DNA of 64,000 nucleotides from Coriolopsis trogii (lineage: Eukaryota; Basidiomycota; Agaricomycetes; Polyporales; Polyporaceae). How positions within the stretch are numbered: position 1 is the first letter of the stretch; each line of letters starts with the position of its first letter. The notes beneath the pieces are model-generated. The model was not told where the DNA came from, ran no database searches, and saw nothing but the letters and a program-made list of their open reading frames with translations. The position numbers were made by a program, and so were the translations under genes. Shown piece by piece: positions 1-10,521 of the stretch. The DNA lies in NCBI GenBank assembly GCA_020543525.1, contig JAHYIO010000007.1, positions 496,001 to 560,000 of the forward strand, in the 5' to 3' direction.

Positions 1-2402
1 TTCCAAAGTCACTGTGTATGATTGTCACAAACTCTGACAGATTGATGAGATCCTCTAATAAGCCTCATCCAGTGAAAGTCTTACTGTCAGTGTCACTAAC
101 ATCTGCTTGCACAAGCATGTCTTGAATAGCCAAGATGTTTTTGGAGACCTAAGACTGATTAAGATCCATAGTCTAAAGCAGAATCTGGTAGAGTTTCTTC
201 AGAGGGATTGTCTCTACCCTTTCCAGTGCTGCAAGAGTAATACCATGGTCCTTGGAGAGCCTCCTAGGAATATGCTTTGATAGTATCTTCCTAAAGAACT
301 AGGACTAAAAATAGCCCCACTGGCTCAACTCTTGAAGGGACTTTGGAGCGGGATCAGGATAGAGAGTGTACAAGTGCTATAACATTATGTGTGGGTTGAA
401 AAGGTGAGGATCAGGGGCATATATGTTGAGGTCCAATTGTTCCAATAGCAGTCATAAGCAGTGCAAGTCTTCCAGCATGACCCCATGCCTAAGAGCAAGC
501 AATGTGCCCCCAGTCAGATTGATCAAGCTGTCCACAGGTTTGGCCACACTTGGAATTCTGGCATGAAACTAGAACTCAAGGTTGTTGTAGGCATAAGAGA
601 CAAGAAGGGTTTGTCCAAGAGTGTGAATCTCCACCTATGCATCCAACAAAAGTGACTTCACTCCATGATATATTGAGCTCAGTAAGACTGATATTCCCAG
701 ACATGAAAGCACTTTGATTACCTTCTTGGGCATATTTGCAGCATGCAAAAATATTCCAATAGTGCTCTGGAATGTGTTGCAATGCTGGTTTTGGGTTATA
801 TGAATACTAAGATTGCTGAGACAGTATGCTATAATCTGAGTGTGAATTCTTCTCGGCTACACTACTACAAAGCCTGCTATCAATGTACAAGGTTGATAAT
901 TCTATACATCATGACTCTTGCACACAAACACTTTCACTTCATAGCAGCCACATCCAACTGCCATGTCTCAGATACCTCCTCCTCTAACCCTTTCTAGTAC
1001 TCTGCACCAGAATCCTCCTTGCCATCAATGTCCATTCTCTCCTCCAAAGTTGGTGCAGCAGCAGTAGGCACATCTCTAAGGAGACATTATATAAGCTCCC
1101 AGACCTCTGGTGTGTCATGCTGCATTTGACTTACCAAGTCTTCTATGCAGAAGTTACATACTTGAGCAGGCTCTGCCAGGGAGGTGGCAAAATGCCATCT
1201 ACTCTGTGGATGTGAGAGAGCAAGCACCTGCTTGCTGTAGAATATGCACATAGTCTTATGTACCTAATCACATGTTGCATGTGACATTGTCAGATGGTGG
1301 CAAAAGCTGGAGAAGATGGCTCTAACATTCAATACAAGATCGGTGAGTAGTGTGCGTGCCAGTGTGTGCCACTTCAAGTACAGGAAGAAACAAATAAGCT
1401 CAGTGAGAGTAATACAGTGGGCTTCAAGGTGCATGAAAATATCAAGCAGAATCATGCCTTGGTTCATGGTGCTATATAGATTGGAGGTTGGTAGCAAAGA
1501 AGAGCTTGTTGGATGCAAACTTACCAAATGGAGTATATCCATGGGCATTTATCAGCCTGAGCCCCATTGTTTACTCGTGTTTGGTACCAGCCATCTTAGA
1601 GGGTTAAGGCCCAACCACTTAGACATGTAACCTCCTCCTTCTTTGTCTAGCACTAATTAACTTAGTCTGTCCCTTGCCTTAGCATTCTGGCCTCAACCCA
1701 AGAAGATGAATAGGCAGAAGCTTGTCACATGCATCTTTCTTAGGCAAGGTCACGTGATCTTGTTACCTGCCATTGGTCATGTGACCTGGTTACAGCTATA
1801 TGTTGCAGTGTATGTCTTACCTTCTATATATGAGCATTGACTATAACTTCTTTGTTACTGCACTATAGAATATAAGAGTAGTAATATTAGAATCAGCACA
1901 AGAAGGGCTATATCTTGGTATTATAATATGTCCAGATATATTTTTATACATCTCTAACTTTTCCAATTTGGGCAAGTGTATATAAGCACCTTAATATAAT
2001 TAATACTTACACAATAAGCAACATTTTATATACTGTTATGATGCCTTTGTATGTAGCTACCTATTAAGATTGTAAATATCCATTATTACTACAACTAGTA
2101 ATAGGTCATTGACTGTAAGTCAATAGCACTACCATACTGATTAGGATAAAAGCAAAATTGACCAGCTTGAGCATCTAGATGCTATAGTGGCTATGTATCC
2201 TGTTCAAAGTCCAAAAGTAATAGTAATTAGAACTTCAATTCAAATTCCCATGTACACAATAAAGGGTAACATGTGTTTGGCAAGAAGCTTGCCTAATTAA
2301 AAACAATTTTTTATATTTCATTAATCATAATATTTGAAACACAGCTTACTTTTTATAAACAATGATACAAGCCTAGTAAGCATTGTGTACAACTCTAGGC
2401 TA
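1..2402. other. AT-rich stretch with no supportable gene
   Basis: I see only short chance reading frames, with no domain, no splice-consistent gene and no recognisable terminal repeat. TG/CA-rich wording and low CpG resemble the decayed repeats that follow, so it is probably old transposon debris. No family can be named from the sequence alone. Confidence 0.6.
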
Positions 2403-3265
2403 AGATTAAGACTAGTACCATTGATAAGCCTTTGATACTCCTGAGCATGTATGGATCATTTTTGTGCCAAGAGCAAGAGTCGCGGCAGCCACCATCAGTG
2501 AATGAAACCTGACTGAGCAAATGAGACATGACCAAACAAATTGCCCCAGCCACAATTCAAAGCCAAAGTACCAATACCCTAAGTGAATTCTCTCCCTTCT
2601 ATAATGGTCTATGCACAAGCGCTAAGCCAGTATAGCAAGTGGCATATTGAGCAACACCCCTATAAGAAGTTGCAGAGAGTTGACAAGTCCCAGTTCAAGG
2701 GCATGTTGCTTCGATATTCAAAACCTCCTCCCATTTCAGAAAACCCCTAAGCACTCACAGAGTCAGAATTGCTGGTAGTGATCACTCAATCCAGGATTGT
2801 TCAACGTTTCACAGTCATATGCACAAGGCTTTAGCACTAGAGTTGGTTACTCAACTTTGAATCACAGATATTCTATTTGTGCAGGGTAGTCGTGGAGCAG
2901 TTGCAAGGGCCTCAAGGACACCAAACACTGCGCTTATCATGGGTGCCTTGCATGGCCGACGCAGCTTGATAAGGCAAGCAAGTTTAGCCTTTAGCCACAA
3001 ATTCATAGGCCAGAGTGCATTGCAGTTGTGGCCTCACTGCCCAAAGGGGATTGGTTTAGGTGAGTCAGTTGCAAGAATTGCATGATATCTAGCAGTGAAA
3101 GGATGAGTTAGGCCATGGAGCGGAATAGCGTGAGTATAGCAGAGCTTTTTAGGATAGTCTTTCAATCTCCAGAATACAATTTTTGTTCCCCCTCTCCAAG
3201 CACAGATCTCTGAGCGAGCGAGACCTCTTAATACCAGTCACAAATCTGGCAGCATGTACGAAGCA

Positions 3266-3303
3266 TCACTCAGTTGGTTAGCGAACCCTTGTCTTTGAAT
3301 CAT
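3266..3303 (+). repeat. tRNA-like A-box motif inside the left arm
   Basis: CACTCAGTTGGTTAGCG resembles the D-arm/A-box of a tRNA. Equivalent positions in the third arm copy read TAGCTCAGTTAG (6585) and TAGCTCAATTAG (7134). Each of those is followed about 45 nt later by a B-box-like TTGAACCA or TCGAATGA. This is compatible with a tRNA-derived SINE component; no complete tRNA fold is present. Confidence 0.35.
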
Positions 3304-3710
3304 CAAATCACCCTCATCAAGCCATCTGTTGTGTGCTTTGAATCTCGCGCTGTCGTCGAGCCTGTGCACTCTTATTGAATCTAACTGTCTCTTTGGTCGT
3401 TGAACCTGCTAAGCAGCCGAGCACTGCACCATTGAATCTGGTGGTGCTTCCCACTTCCCAGCATGGACTCTCGGTCACAATTCTGGCAGCATGTACGAAG
3501 TGTATGGTGCAGTTCAAGTAGACGCCACCACATTCTAACAGTGGTTAAGCGCCCAAGATAGGTCACATGCCGTGGCGGTCTTTGGCCAGGGCTCAGGCGA
3601 GCAGACGCATGCGCAACGACCTAGGATAACATCATGTATTCAAATAGTAGTGCTGAAACATATGTTGAACTATCCCCTGTGCTATACAACCACTGCATAC
3701 TGACAATTCA

Positions 3711-4138
3711 TGGCCCCAAACCGACGAACGAAAGCCCAGCTTGCCACCGCTGCACGTGCTCGCAAAGGTCTTGCGCGAGCTCGCCGGACTTTACAACCAA
3801 GGTCCTGATCAAGCAGCGCTGAGGGTGATGTTGATGACGGTTAGGCGGTCTAGGGCTCCCACTCCCTCCTCCAACGATGACGGTGACGATGCAGATGAGT
3901 CAGACATGGATGCAATTACACATTCGAAACGTTGCGCGAGAACATGCCGAAAGCACTTCAATCAGTCTCTGTCAAGCTGATTCGGAAATACGAGCATCGG
4001 GCATGGAGGTTCATTGATACATATGCGGAAGGACTCGACACGCGGGATGCTCAGAAAAAGGTGAAGGAGTTCAGTTCACGTCGATACAAGTTGCACCGTT
4101 GTGTCCCTGAGCAGTTGGCACAGGCGATGGACGCTTGA
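3711..4138 (+). pseudogene. Small basic-protein fragment between the inverted arms (transposon-associated, unrecognised)
   Basis: A frame opening with ATG at 3711 begins M-A-P-N-R-R-T-K-A-Q and is rich in Lys/Arg/Ala. After frame changes, a second stretch at 3932-4138 is moderately basic, with a motif around KYEHRAWRFIDTYAEG and a later HRCVPEQ. I recall similar basic N-terminal segments in many Agaricomycete transposon-linked proteins, often before a DDE domain, but no DDE domain is present here. The fragment ends at a TGA at 4136-4138. It is probably a truncated and frameshifted relic. Function is not assigned. Confidence 0.4.
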
Positions 4139-4994
4139 TTCATTATGTAATACTACTATATTGGGAAATAAACACTCAAGCATGTGCAGTGGCGGTCTCT
4201 GGCAGGTCATGTCTGCCAGTTTTGACCCAATTGTGGAACCCTTTTAGGGATCTCTTCCCCTATGTAATTGCTTGCAAATGGCAAAAAAGAAAACAAATTT
4301 GTCACTTTCCGAGCGCACTATGGTCGGGCGTCTACCACTGTTAGAATGTGGTGGCGTCTACTTGAACTGCACCATACACTTCGTACATGCTGCCAGAATT
4401 GTGACCGAGAGTCCATGCTGGGAAGTGGGAAGCACCACCAGATTCAATGGTGCAGTGCTCAGCTGCTTAGCAGGTTCAACGACCAAAGAGACAGTTGGAT
4501 TCAATAAGAGTGCACAGGCTCGACAACAGCGTGAGATTCAAAGCACACACCAGATGGCTTGATGAGGGTGATTTGATGATTTGAAAACGAGGGTTTGCTA
4601 ACTAACTAAGTGATGCTTCGTATATGCTGCCGGATTCATAACTAATATTGAGAGGTCTCGCTCACTCAGAGATCTGTGCTCAGAGGGGGGAATGAAACTT
4701 GTATTCTGGAGATTGACAGACTATCCTAAAAAGCTCTGCTACGCTTGTGCCGTTCCGCTCCATGGCTGAAGGCTAAACTTGGTTGCCTTAGTGAGCCGTG
4801 TCGGCCATGCAAGACACTCACAATAAGCATGGTGTTCGGTATCCTTGAGGCCCCTTTTGACTATGCCGAGACTCATCTGCATGAATAGGATACTTGTGAT
4901 TCCAAGTTAAGTGACCCACTCGAGTGCTGAAGCCTCGTGCATGTGACTGCAAAACATCGGACACTTCTGGATTGAGTGATCACTATTGGAAATC

Positions 4995-5210
4995 ACGCCT
5001 CCGAGCATCTGACGTCAGCCCAGATTGGGCAGGCATCGGTATGATGTATGTGGTGGGCATCGGGCTCAAGACATACGTAGCAAATTCTAGTATAGATTCC
5101 TTTTGTAGTAATGTAGAAAACATATAAATACATTGGGAACACGAGCAGAGCTCGTCATCCTTGTCGTACACTAAGAGTCGTACAAACTAATAATCACCAC
5201 CGACAATCCC
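4995..5210. mobile_element. 216-bp insertion in the right arm flanked by AAATC repeats
   Basis: Comparison of the two arms shows about 216 extra bases in the right arm, bounded by AAATC at 4990-4994 and 5211-5215. The insert carries a TATA-like ACATATAAATACA near 5120, as a solo LTR or small non-autonomous element might. The ends are not a clear TG...CA pair, so the class is unknown. Confidence 0.45.
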
Positions 5211-5538
5211 AAATCTGTGAGCACCTGGAGGCTTTCCTGAAATGGAAGGAGGTTGCAAACATTGAAGCATTGCATTCTCAACCCAGGACTCATCAAGCCT
5301 CCACTACTTCTCTGCAGGAGCGTTACTTGATGTGCCATTTGCTGTACCAGCTCATTGCACGTGCATAGGCCATCATAGGAAGAAGTGTGTCCCCTTTGAG
5401 CATTGGTACTTCGGATTCAACTTGATTGGGGTAATTTATTCAGTCATGTTTCATTCGCTGACAGCAGCCGCCATAACTTTGGCTCTTAGCACAAAAATGC
5501 TCCATATGAACTCAGGAGCCTCAGGGGCTCATTAACAG

Positions 5539-5690
5539 TCCATCTTTGTCTTCAAACGGTTTGTTCTCATCTTCAAACAGTTCATTGTTATCTTCAAACA
5601 CTTCATTGTTGTTTTTGAACAGTTGTCATCACCTTCAAATAGTCTGCCATCATTTTCTAATAGTTTGCTATTATCTTTAAACAGAGCAAC
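5539..5690. repeat. Imperfect tandem repeat, unit about 24 bp
   Basis: About six degenerate copies of a unit like ATCTTCAAACAGTTCATTGTT run in tandem (for example CATCTTTGTCTTCAAACGG, then CATCTTCAAACAG, then TATCTTCAAACAC). It lies just outside the right arm of the inverted repeat. No coding potential is seen. Confidence 0.7.
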
Positions 5691-5979
5691 CTTTTACATA
5701 CAAACCTAGGGACCCTTCTTTCTTTACCCACCACTTTAACAATGGCCAGTATTTAAAGACTACTTTAGGGCACATACCAATCAGCTTTGTGCCAAGGCTT
5801 AGAGATTTGCAGTTGCATATTGCCTTCAAACAAAGATACAACTGGACAAAGCACCATAGACAATTTGATGTTGAAGTTACAAGTGTATCTATCAAGTCTC
5901 TGCAATCAACATAAAGGGATCTATGAGCATGCAGCAAGCCAGAACTACAAGCAGCATGGCTAGCTAGGACTCTATAAGG

Positions 5980-7260
5980 AGTCATGGAGATTTAACAATG
6001 GCAGGCTCAATGGTGCAATGTTTTAGTGGCTTGAAACCTCTTTCCATCTTAAAAAGGTCCCTAAACACTTATGGAGTCAGAATTACTGGTAGTGATTGCT
6101 TGACTCAGAAGTGTCTAATGTTTTGCAGTCAGCTGAGCAAGGCTTTGGCACTGGAGTGGGTTGCTTGCCTCCAAATCACAGGCACCTCATTCATGCATGC
6201 AAGTCTTGGGGCAGTTTCAATGGCCTCGAGGATACTGAACATTGTGCTTATCATAGATGCCTCACACAGCTGACGCAGCTCAATAAGGCAAGCAATTTCA
6301 GCCTTCAGCTATAAACTTGTAGGCCAAGGCACATTGTGGCCTTGACCTTATTGTTCAAAGGAGATTGGCTTGAGTGAATCAATCACAAGGATTGCGTGAT
6401 GCTTGGCAACAAAGAGATCAGTTAGGATGCAGAACAGAACAATGCAAGTGTAGCAGAGTCTTTTAGAATAGTGGTTTGAACTTGGAAATCAAAATTGTTT
6501 TTTGTTCTCTCTATCAGAGTTTAGATCTCAGAGCCAGCAAGACCTTTCAATACTAGTTGTGATTCTAATAGCATATACAAAGCATAGCTCAGTTAGTGAC
6601 ACCCTTATCTCTTTGAATCCTTGTTCTTGAACCATCAAATCATTCTTGTTGAGCAGTCTCTCATATGCCCATATGCTCCCTATAAATCTTCTACCATTGA
6701 ATCTGTTGATGTTGTGACCTGTGGTCAAGCAAGACATGGAAGAAGACTGAGATATTGAGCAAGGGTAAGAGTACAAGTCTTGTGCAGCAAGAGTGGAGCA
6801 AGGCTCAATACACAGGGCTAGAGACATGATGTAGTAAGAGAATATAAGTGATTGAAAATATAGCAAGGCTCATCTGGAAGCAAGAGGTCAGAACTAAAGT
6901 CTTTAGGTAGTAAGCATCTACTACTTATATATGGAAAACAATAAGCACTAGTAACAATAGATCACAGGCATGCATGAGAGTGCTGGAACAATAGTAGAAG
7001 CAGGGACAAAAGAACAATGGAAATGAGAGGTTTATAACAGTTGAATATCTGAGCACTGCACCATTAAATACAGTGGTCTTTCCCACTTTTCAGCTTTGAC
7101 CCTAGTCACAATTCTGACAGCATGTACAAAGTGTAGCTCAATTAGTCAGTGATACTTTCACCTGTTGAATCCTCATCCTCGAATGATTGAGTTGTCCCTG
7201 TCAAATTGTATCTCACATTGTTTTAAAGTTTGTGCGCTTTTTTAGATTCTCTCACTTTGC
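5980..7260 (+). repeat. Third, more diverged copy of the arm sequence, split by a solo LTR
   Basis: Bases from about 5985 track the left arm from about 2690 in the same orientation, including the stretch translating as TPNTALIM in the left arm and ILNIVLII here. The copy is strongly shifted from C to T and from G to A relative to the arms. It resumes after 7044 with the block found at 3415-3500. The solo LTR at 6710-7039 interrupts it. Confidence 0.65.
6710..7039. mobile_element. Solo LTR, gypsy family A, target duplication GTTGA
   Basis: This 330-bp block begins TGTTGTGACC and ends TTTATAACA. It is flanked by GTTGA at 6705-6709 and 7040-7044, a perfect 5-bp target duplication. It is a direct repeat of the LTR at 7991-8319, so it belongs to the same family as the old minus-strand gypsy element. 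No internal region remains, which fits recombination between two LTRs. Confidence 0.85.
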
Positions 7261-7990
7261 CCCTTACTTGGTCAGAAAGGGTCAGAAATAGCATGCATGA
7301 TTGATGTACCAATGAATAACCTGTTATAATTTGTAGATATTGTACACTTACTCAATCTACCCACTAATAGGTATGCTTGTTAGAGAATTGTTATCTACAA
7401 AATCAAAGGATTTTTATTGATTATATTAGCTGATAGGTCTCTCAGAATATATTGATTGAAGTGAGTATTCTGAGGTTAACAACAAGTCTCAATATAACTT
7501 TGGGCCAATAGGAATGGCCCATTCATATAGTAATTTGCTTCAATATCAATAAATAGATACTTATATTCACTCTAATGTAGTACTTGTAGTATCTGACTGC
7601 AGGATACATTTTGATGGTAGTATGTATTACAGTGCTCATAAACTGAAACATTGCTATACAAGCATGCAAGTCAACAACAGATGGTCTGGAGAAGTGCTGG
7701 GAAGCCCTAACCCCAAAAAATCAATAGTGTTAACAAATATTTGCATTCATTGTATAATGTTATGTGAGCACAAAGTAAATTACTGATTGGGGTCTCATTA
7801 TTGTTCCTATAATCAATGTCTATAGCAAGTGCCCTCTGCAATACTCACCCCATAAAGAATGATTTCTTCATTCAATATCAATCATGATTGAACCGAGTAG
7901 CCCTTCACCTCACTCTGAATCTTGCCTTCCCCTAACAACTTCCCTGGTGTGTGTGACCCTCTATGACTCTTATCTATTTAGAGTGACCTT
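7261..7990. other. AT-rich spacer without genes
   Basis: There is no reading frame with recognisable content and no clear repeat boundary. It separates the third arm copy from the 3' LTR of the old gypsy element and is probably decayed repeat. Confidence 0.55.
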
Positions 7991-8319
7991 TGTCATGACC
8001 TGTAGTCAAGTGAGATGTGGAGGGAGACTGAGATGTCGAGCGAGGGTGAGAGTATGAGTCTTGTGCAGCAAGAATGGAGCAAGGCTTGACACACAGGGCT
8101 GGAGACAAGTTGTATTGAGAGAATGTAAGTGAACAAAAATCCAGTGAGGCTCACCTGGAGACAAGAGGTCAAACTGAAGTCTTCAGATAGTGAGCGTCTA
8201 CTACTTATATACAGAGAATAATAAGCACTAGGGATAATAGGTCACAGGCGCATGCGAGAGTGCTAGAACAATAGTGGGAGTGCAAACAAAAGGACAATAA
8301 AAATGAGGGGTTCATAACA
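7991..8319 (-). repeat. 3' LTR of the old gypsy element
   Basis: 329 bp. On the minus strand it starts TGTTATGA and ends TCATGACA, giving short inverted termini. It lies directly after the polypurine tract at about 8320-8333. It is about the same length as the solo LTR at 6710-7039 and closely similar to it. Confidence 0.85.
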
Positions 8320-8345
8320 GTACCCCCCTCCAAATGCTTGTGTCC

Positions 8346-9846
8346 TCACAAGGGACGTTGTGGTGGTACATACAGATTGTATGGGCCAGGTGCTGCAGAG
8401 AAGCATGTATGGAAGTCTTGGACAGGATCCTGCAGCATGTTCAAAATCTGCAGCAGCCTCCTATGAGTTGTGCTTGGGTCTGCACCCTTTCTAGTAAATG
8501 AGGTACTGCAGCTTGTGCTAGCAACTATAGTACCTTGAGTCTCAAATCTCCACAACCTTGTACTTCTCTTTGCCATTGACCTCAATGGGCGCTGGTTCTG
8601 GTGGCTTGCAACCTGGTACAGTGCTAGGTAGGTGGGCATGGAGGAGAGATATATGGAAGACTGGATGGATCTTCATGGTGTAAAGGAGCTGGAGTTTGTA
8701 GGTGAGGTCACTGATTTGCTTCACAACAGGGTATGGTCCTGCAAACTTGTCAGCAAGTTTCCTGGGAATGCCAACAATGCGCAGGTTGCACGTGTCAAGC
8801 CATACCATTTGGCCTTTGCAAAAGGTGAGTGTCTGTTATATGTACATGTTGTGGTACTGCTTTATGCATTCTGCTGTGAGTTGGAGTGTGGCTTTGGCGT
8901 CTTTGCAGGCATTGGTGAGTTGCTACAGTCTTGCATTAGTGTCCACCACATGAGTAACTGGATTGGCTGGAACGTGGAACTGGGGTTGGTATCCTTGCGT
9001 CAGAAAGAATGGTGAGTAGCCTGTTACCGAGTGGACTTAAGAGTTGAGTGCAAACTCTGCAATAGACAGCCATCTGACCCAGTCTTCCCTCCTCTGGCTG
9101 CAGAAAGTGTGGAGGCATGCCTTGATCTTCTGGTTCAGTCTTTCTGTCTGACTATCAGTCTGAGGGTGATAGGTAGTTGACATCCCGCTCTCGATGTTCA
9201 GTCCCTTGAGAATGCCACAGAAGAGTTCAAATGTGAATTGAGGTCCTCGGTTGGAGATGATCTTTCATAGTAAGCCATGATGCCTGAAGTATTTGCAAAT
9301 AAAGATGTCGGCTGCCCCTCCTGCATTGATTTCCTCATTGCAGAATATTAGATGAGCAAGTTTGCCATGTTAATTGACCATAATCTGGATTGTGTTGAAG
9401 CTGTCAATTAATAGAAGGCCAACAATGTATTCACAGGTAATTATCTGGCTTGGTCCATCCAGCACCTTGTTAGGCTTCAGTTGTCCATGGAGTTTTCCTC
9501 TCGCAGGTTTTGTACAGCGGCAGGTGTTGCAGGTGTCCACATAGTCTTTGATAAACTTCCCCATGTTGGGCCACCAGTAGTTGCATGAGATAAGCTTAAG
9601 TGTCTTAAACTGTCCTGGGTGTCTGGCCAGGGGTGAATCATAGTGGACCTTGATGATCTCTGCTCAGAGGGCAGTGTCCTTTAGCACATAGACCTTGCTG
9701 TGATACAGCAGCAGGCCTGCTTTGATGTTCCAGTCAACAAGATCACATTGCAGGCCTGCAGGGCCCAACTTCTTCACCGTCTTGAGGAATTTGAGTACCT
9801 GCTTGTCCTTGGTAGGATAGGTGCGGACTTTGCAGAGTAGTGCCTT
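8346..9846 (-). pseudogene. Old gypsy pol, integrase and chromodomain part (broken)
   Basis: In minus-strand order, 9664-9879 resembles the linker between RNase H and integrase. 9370-9564 carries the integrase zinc-finger end, with CNTCRCTKPARG. 8542-8808 is an integrase C-terminal segment with KLADKFAGPYPV followed by HPVFHISLLH, the usual end of chromovirus integrases. Beyond it, about 8346-8560 is a chromodomain-like stretch interrupted by stops. Several frameshifts and stops show it is not functional. The upstream half continues at 17318 beyond the nested insertion. Confidence 0.8.
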
Positions 9847-9851
9847 GTTAG
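9847..9851. repeat. Left target-site duplication (GTTAG) of the young chromovirus
   Basis: GTTAG directly precedes the 5' LTR and is repeated at 17313-17317 directly after the 3' LTR. Five bases is the usual Ty3/gypsy target duplication. Removing the element plus one copy joins two parts of the old minus-strand gypsy pol. Confidence 0.95.
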
Positions 9852-10491
9852 TGTTAGGTCCCGTGCCGACCGGACCCAAACCCTGAACCCCGAACCCCGA
9901 TATCCGACCGCGCTAACCTTTTATGTCTAATACCTTAGTCCCATCTCTTTTTGATAGGTCCCATCACATTTATGATTGTTACCATACTCCGATCAGTCCA
10001 ATCAGGTTACAAACAATGGACTTTGATCTACTCCGATTCCCAATCGGACTCCCAGTCTACTTACGCCGATTTCGCCAAGACCTTGGCCGGAGTTCCGACT
10101 ATATAAGGTTCGGTAGCAGTAGACTTGTACCTCAGTTTGGATATCTCGTTACACCCTGAATTCTACGTGTTCTTCTCTAAGTCCACGCCCGACCTCTGAC
10201 CCCAACCTCCGGACTCCGAACTCCGGTCGTCACTTAGAACATTGCTCATCCTTCTACCTCGTCCTCTTGTTGTCCGACTCGAAGTCGGACTTCGTACTTC
10301 TGCTCCTCCCGGTTTTCTGTGTTTCCCGCCTCTCTCGCAAGTCAAGGACACCGGTGTATACTCAGGGCGTTGCCAATAGCTTCGCCGAAGTCCTCACCCC
10401 GCCGAACTCCGGACTCCGTCAGACCCTCGTACCTCTGGTCGCATTCCACCGATCTCGGCCTTCGGACCTCGGAGTCGGCACAGTTATAACA
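9852..10491 (+). repeat. 5' LTR of the young chromovirus
   Basis: 640 bp, TGTTAGG...TATAACA. A TATA box (CTATATAAGG, 10099-10108) predicts transcription starting near 10131, so U3 is about 280 bp and R/U5 about 360 bp. Near its start it has three tandem CCCYGAA units where the 3' LTR has two. Confidence 0.95.
10099..10108 (+). promoter_or_regulatory. TATA box of the LTR promoter
   Basis: CTATATAAGG lies about 30 nt before the predicted start CTCAGTTTGG (10131). The same motif stands at the same place in the 3' LTR (near 16920). Confidence 0.75.
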
Positions 10492-10493
10492 GT

Positions 10494-10506
10494 ATATCCG
10501 AACTGA
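10494..10506 (+). promoter_or_regulatory. Self-complementary primer-binding site
   Basis: ATATCCGAACTGA starts two bases after the 5' LTR. Its reverse complement, TCAGTTCGGATAT, matches 10132-10144 (TCAGTTTGGATAT) at 12 of 13 positions, and the one difference would be a G-U pair in RNA. Positions 10132-10144 are at the predicted 5' end of the transcript. This is the layout of Tf1/sushi-type elements that prime reverse transcription with their own mRNA 5' end rather than a tRNA. Confidence 0.7.
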
Positions 10507-10521
10507 AGCTGAGTATTCGCC

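Larger units (their letters stand above)
2412..5535. repeat. Inverted-repeat (foldback-like) structure with a central gene fragment
   Basis: The segment at about 2412-3545 matches the reverse complement of about 4336-5535 through most of its length. For example, the block at 3419-3545 is nearly identical to the reverse complement of 4336-4463, and the translated end at 2412-2618 (-) matches 5332-5535 (+). Divergence rises towards the outer ends. Between the arms lie about 790 bp of unrelated DNA with a small coding fragment. The inner edges of the arms share the motif TTCTAACAGTGGT and its complement. The structure could be a foldback transposon, or two copies of one dispersed repeat that inserted in opposite orientation; the third copy at about 5.98-7.26 kb shows the arm also exists alone. 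Confidence 0.7.

Noticed and set aside
1264..1630. Opposing frames of about 100 codons near 1.3-1.6 kb
   Set aside because: AT-rich, unrelated to any family I know, no splice support, and inside repeat debris.
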